A program made the position numbers and the translations under genes. A stretch of 64,000 nt of DNA from Pseudomonas taiwanensis (GTDB lineage: Bacteria; Pseudomonadota; Gammaproteobacteria; Pseudomonadales; Pseudomonadaceae), in the NCBI RefSeq assembly GCF_013393345.1, contig NZ_QJRF01000040.1:248001-312000 (forward strand), in the 5' to 3' direction. Below the pieces are notes generated by a model, which saw only the letters and a program-made list of their open reading frames with translations, did no database searches and was not told the origin of the DNA. Position 1 is the stretch's first letter. Each line of letters starts with the position of its first letter. This document shows positions 60,730 to 64,000 of this stretch, piece after piece.

Positions 60730-62073
60730 TCAGCGCAACGGCTGGCCCTTCATTTCCGGCATGCGGATGTAGACCACCAGGCTCACCAGGCTCACCGCCA
60801 CCAGGTAGATCCAGAACAGATGTCCGTAACCGGCGCCCGAGATGGCGGTCATGATGTACGGCGAGGTGCCGCCGAACAGGGTGACCGACAATGCATAGGG
60901 CAAGGCGATGCCGGTGACCCGCACCTCAGCCGGGAACTGCTCGGCCATGGTCACGGCCGAGGCGGCGCCGAAGCCGGTCATGATCACCATGGAGACAGTC
61001 TGCAGCAGGGCCACTTCCGCCAGGCTGATGCCCTGGTACAGCAGGCCGAAACTCGGCCAGGCCCAGAGGATCGACGCGGCGGCGAAGGCGATCAGCATCG
61101 GCCGGCGACCAATGCGGTCAGCCAGCATCCCGGCCAGCGGCAGCAACAGCAGCGACACACCCACGGCGAAGACCCCGGCCAGCAGCGTTTCGCGGATCGG
61201 CATGCCGGTCACCAGATGAACCTGCGAGGGGTAGCTCACCATCCACACGTAATTGAGCAGGTTGCCCGCCATGGCCACGCCGATCACTCGCAGCACGTCC
61301 TTGCGGTGCTTGGTGAAGATGTCGCGGATCGGACGTTTCTCGACCGCCGCCTTCGCCACGCGGGACTTGAATACCTCTGTCTCCTTCACCGACAGACGAA
61401 TCCAGAGGGTCAGCACGCCCATCAGCGCAGCGATGACGAACGCCACGCGCCAACCCCAGTCTTCCAGGGCCGTATCACTGCCCACCGAAGCCAGCACCAC
61501 GCCGAGCAGGAAGGACACCAGGGTGCCGGCGTTGATTGCGAACCACTGCCAGGAGCCAGCGAAGGCGCGACGATTGGAGGGCGCGGACTCGATCAGGAAG
61601 GCCGACGCGGAACCGAACTCACCACCGGCGGAGAAGCCCTGGGTCAGGCGCGCCAGAATCAGGATGATCGGTGCCGCGATGCCGATGCTTTCGTAGTTGG
61701 GGCAGAGGCCGATCACCAGCGAGGCCACCGACATCAGCAAGATCGACAGGGTCAGGCCCTTCTTGCGGCCGTAGCGGTCGGCGAACACGCCGAGCACCGC
61801 GCCGCCGATGGGCCGCATGAGGAAACCGACGGCGAATACGGCCAGCACCGAGAGCAGCGCGGTCAGGCTGTTGCCCGCCGGGAAGAACTGCTTGGCGAGG
61901 ATGGACGAGAAGGTGGCGTAGATCACCCAGTCGGTGTACTCGACTATGGTGCCCAGCGTGGCGGCCACGATGGCCTTCTTCTCGGTGCGCGTCAGTTTGT
62001 GGCCTTCGGCGGCCGTGGCGGCTGGGCTGATATCCGGCATGAGACCACCAATCGCACTATTGTCGTTATGCAT
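60730..62073 (-). CDS. MFS transporter, metabolite:H+ symporter (MHS) family
   Basis: 447-residue 12-helix major-facilitator transporter of the MHS group (KgtP, ShiA, ProP type). TLGTIVEYTDWVIYATFSSILAKQFFP at helix 1, GRPIGGAVLGVFADRYGRKKGLTLSI-type loop 2-3 (MRPIGGAVLGVFADRYGRKKGL), RLTQGFSAGGEFGSASAFLIE and LLPLAGMLADRIGRRPML between helices 8 and 9 are family hallmarks. It moves an organic acid or related compound with protons. It is divergent from the aldehyde dehydrogenase across 318 bases, so both may serve one catabolic route. Confidence 0.92.
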   Translation of the reverse strand: MHNDNSAIGGLMPDISPAATAAEGHKLTRTEKKAIVAATLGTIVEYTDWVIYATFSSILAKQFFPAGNSLTALLSVLAVFAVGFLMRPIGGAVLGVFADRYGRKKGLTLSILLMSVASLVIGLCPNYESIGIAAPIILILARLTQGFSAGGEFGSASAFLIESAPSNRRAFAGSWQWFAINAGTLVSFLLGVVLASVGSDTALEDWGWRVAFVIAALMGVLTLWIRLSVKETEVFKSRVAKAAVEKRPIRDIFTKHRKDVLRVIGVAMAGNLLNYVWMVSYPSQVHLVTGMPIRETLLAGVFAVGVSLLLLPLAGMLADRIGRRPMLIAFAAASILWAWPSFGLLYQGISLAEVALLQTVSMVIMTGFGAASAVTMAEQFPAEVRVTGIALPYALSVTLFGGTSPYIMTAISGAGYGHLFWIYLVAVSLVSLVVYIRMPEMKGQPLR

Positions 62074-62391
62074 TGCATCGCTCCCGTGAGCACACTTTTT
62101 GTTGTTGATCGCCCGAAGGCGTTCTCTTCTGGTTAGCGAGCAAGATGCAGCGCCACGAAGGGCCGGTGAAGCGAGATTTCCGCGCTGTTCGCTTGAGTTA
62201 AACGCAAGCTACAGCGCAGGGGCGGCGCCCGGTGCAGGCCAGGTGACGCTTGATATTTTTTCAAACCACGGAAGCTGAAAACTCCTTTGAAGGCACAGCG
62301 CCGAATGCCCAACCTGCCCCCAACGCCCGAGTCGACAAACAAGAACTGCACCCACTCATGATCCGGGCCTTGAACTGAGGAGACTCGAAGC
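62074..62391. other. Divergent promoter region of the MHS transporter and aldehyde dehydrogenase
   Basis: 318 bases without a credible gene. It includes a GC-rich segment around 62215-62235 and an AT-rich phrase TTGATATTTTTTCAAA near 62249 that could be promoter or operator sequence (TTGA-N-TCAA dyad). No clear -35/-10 pair is visible to me. Confidence 0.4.
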
Positions 62392-63828
62392 ATGTTCCTG
62401 AAAGTTGAGAGCTACATCGGTGGACGCTGCCTGGCGCCGGCTGGTGGTCGCTACGTCGACAAATTCGACCCGCGCACCAGCGAGAAGCTGGGCGAAGTCG
62501 CCAACAGCGGCCCCGAGGACGTGGAGCTCGCCATCCAGTCCGCCCAGGACGCGCTGCCCGCCTGGCGTGACATGCGCCCTTCCGAACGTGGCCGCATCCT
62601 GATCGAGCTGGCGCGCATCGTGCGCCGTAGCGAAGACCGCCTGGGCAAGCTGGAGAGCGCCGAGACCGGCAAGCCCGGCCGCGAGATGGCCACGCTCATG
62701 GACCTCACCGCGCAGTACTTTGAGTTCTATGCCGGGCTGGTCAACGCCATGGACGGGGAAGTGATCAACCAGGGCCCGAACTACCACGTCTACACCCGCC
62801 GCGACCCATTCGGCGTGATCGGCGCCATCCTGCCCTGGAACGCCCCGCTGCATCAGGCCGCGCGGGCTATCGCCCCGGCCCTGGCCACCGGCAACACCGT
62901 GGTCGCCAAGCCTTCCGAGCACACCTCCGCATCGCTGGTGGAACTGGCGCGCATTGCCGTGGAAGAAGCCGGCCTGCCTGCCGGCGTGTTCAACGTGATC
63001 GTCGGCAAGGGCAGCGTCATCGGCCCGGTGATGGCCCGCCACCCGCTGATGCGCAAGATCTCCTTCACCGGCGGCATCACGGCGGGCCAGGAGCTGGGCC
63101 GCATCGCCGCCGAACGCATCCTGCCGTTGACCCTGGAACTGGGTGGCAAGTCGGCCAATATCGTCTTCGACGACGCCGACCTCGACGCCGCCGCCAAGGG
63201 CGCCACCACCGCCTTCACCTGGAACAGCGGCCAATGGTGCTGCGCCGGCACCCGCCTGCTGGTGCAGAAAAACGTCCATGACCGCTTCGTCGAGAAGCTG
63301 GTGAGCGAAGTCGCCGCCCTGCGTGTAGGCCCGGACTTCGACTCCACCTCCGGGCCCATCACCACGAAAGCACAGTTCGAGAAGATCCAGAGCTACTTCG
63401 AGATCGCCGCGCGCGAGGGCCTGAAACCGGCCATCGGCGGCAAGGTGGCCAGCGGCGAAAACCTGGGCAAGGGCTGGTACATCGAGCCCACCGTCTACAC
63501 CGGCGTGACCAACGACATGACCCTGGCCCGGGAAGAAATCTTCGGCCCCATCCTCTGCGTCATTCCCTTCAAGGACGAGGCCGATGCCCTGCGTATCGCC
63601 AATGACAGCGAGTTCGGCCTGGGCGCCGGCATCTGGAGCCGCGACATCGGCCGCGTGCATCGCATGGCCGCAGGCCTGGAGGCCGGGCGCATCGTCGTCA
63701 ACGAGTACAGCGGCGGCTTCGTCCAGACTCCGTGCGGCGGCTTCAAGCAAAGCGGCTATGGCCGCGAGCAAGGCATCGACGCCCTTTCCCACTACACCCA
63801 GTTGAAGTCGGTGATCATCCGGCTCTGA
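62392..63828 (+). CDS. Aldehyde dehydrogenase family protein
   Basis: 478-residue NAD(P)+-dependent aldehyde dehydrogenase. Substrate-channel and cofactor motifs are in place: GVIGAILPWNAPLHQAARAIAPALATGNTVVAKPSE, SFTGGITAGQEL, the general base Glu249 in TLELGGKSANIVF, and the nucleophile Cys283 in NSGQWCCAGTRLLV. EEIFGPILCVIPF and the C-terminal GGFKQSGYGREQG oligomerisation part are standard. The range is broad; the partner transporter hints at an organic acid or aromatic aldehyde route. GAGGAG precedes ATG 62392. A terminator follows. Confidence 0.94.
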   Translation: MFLKVESYIGGRCLAPAGGRYVDKFDPRTSEKLGEVANSGPEDVELAIQSAQDALPAWRDMRPSERGRILIELARIVRRSEDRLGKLESAETGKPGREMATLMDLTAQYFEFYAGLVNAMDGEVINQGPNYHVYTRRDPFGVIGAILPWNAPLHQAARAIAPALATGNTVVAKPSEHTSASLVELARIAVEEAGLPAGVFNVIVGKGSVIGPVMARHPLMRKISFTGGITAGQELGRIAAERILPLTLELGGKSANIVFDDADLDAAAKGATTAFTWNSGQWCCAGTRLLVQKNVHDRFVEKLVSEVAALRVGPDFDSTSGPITTKAQFEKIQSYFEIAAREGLKPAIGGKVASGENLGKGWYIEPTVYTGVTNDMTLAREEIFGPILCVIPFKDEADALRIANDSEFGLGAGIWSRDIGRVHRMAAGLEAGRIVVNEYSGGFVQTPCGGFKQSGYGREQGIDALSHYTQLKSVIIRL

Positions 63829-63847
63829 AGTCAACCCTGTTCAGAAC

Positions 63848-63875
63848 AAACCCCGCATCACGCGGGGTTTTGTTT
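63848..63875 (+). terminator. Rho-independent terminator of the aldehyde dehydrogenase gene
   Basis: CCCCGC (63851-63856) / GCGGGG (63862-63867) with AAA before and TTTTGTTT after, 20 bases past the stop codon. Confidence 0.9.
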
Positions 63876-63887
63876 ATCGATGCTTTT

Positions 63888-63972
63888 GTAGGGTGGATGA
63901 CGCTCCTTTCATCCACCAGCGGTGCCCGGCTCACCCGTGAATGGTGGAAGTGAAGAGCGGCTTCCACCCTAC
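63888..63972. repeat. Palindromic repeat (GTAGGGTGGA family)
   Basis: Starts GTAGGGTGGATGA and ends TTCCACCCTAC with inner dyads, the same type as 60623-60707. It lies past the terminator near the window end. Confidence 0.75.
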
Positions 63973-64000
63973 ATAAATTTCAACTCCGGCCTCGTGCGGG

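Noticed and set aside
62356-63834. Long minus-strand frame covering the aldehyde dehydrogenase
   Set aside because: Antisense shadow of a well-supported gene; composition is Ala/Gly/His-rich without domains.

Overview
The window is a GC-rich, gene-dense stretch of a Pseudomonas chromosome, probably from the environmental relatives of P. aeruginosa such as the citronellolis/nitroreducens group. The genus call rests on the gene content (OprD-type porin, class C beta-lactamase, FecI/FecR/TonB receptor signalling, ProQ, RlhA, NhaA, many LysR/TetR/AraC regulators) and on many copies of the GTAGGAGCGAGC...GCTCGCTCCTAC palindromic repeats typical of the genus. The species guess is inference. I recognise no rRNA or tRNA genes, no CRISPR array, no prophage and no insertion sequence.

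Layout. 0-11 kb: tail of an IclR regulator, a GNAT protein, ProQ, a lactonase-type beta-propeller, an ArsR-nitroreductase pair, an AT-rich gap with two orphan minus-strand terminators, an OprD porin, a GNAT protein, nhaA behind a structured leader, and a hydrolase. 11-16.5 kb: an Lrp regulator divergent from an amidohydrolase and a diaminopropionate ammonia-lyase, a TetR/quinone-reductase pair and a CHAD protein. A near-identical pair of inverted palindromic repeats brackets most of this block. 16.6-21.4 kb: a thioesterase, then an iron-uptake signalling set (ECF sigma, FecR, TonB-dependent receptor) with a Fur-box-like element. 21.5-25.4 kb: rlhA, an SH3-domain membrane protein and nfsB. 25.5-29.7 kb: an uncharacterised envelope cluster (beta-barrel-like protein, DUF5666 protein with a long charged tail, DUF6502 protein, Gly/His-rich secreted repeat protein). 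29.9-38 kb: a tandem palindromic-repeat array, katG, a LysR/tautomerase pair, a D-cysteine desulfhydrase-like enzyme, a small exported protein divergent from an atypical SDR, and ampC without ampR. 38-44.5 kb: a DipZ-like thiol oxidoreductase, a two-component system, then a minus-strand operon with a bufferin-type precursor (six EGKCG motifs plus two EF-hands), an MNIO/DUF692 enzyme, a DUF2063 partner and ohr. 44.8-50 kb: an OYE-family reductase with a MerR-type promoter and several small proteins. 50.4-55.4 kb: a five-gene caa3-type cytochrome oxidase operon. 55.7-64 kb: a TetR/DUF1348 pair, bestrophin, two alpha/beta hydrolases, a LysR regulator, an MHS transporter and an aldehyde dehydrogenase.

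The most interesting systems are the MNIO/bufferin operon (copper-binding modified peptide, with ohr, a thiol oxidoreductase and a sensor pair nearby), the DUF5666/DUF6502/Gly-rich cluster of unknown function, and a probable LysR regulon. The LysR case rests on one 21-base box placed at exactly the same distance from a TATAGT element in front of two separate genes. All functions are read from sequence alone; no database search was run.
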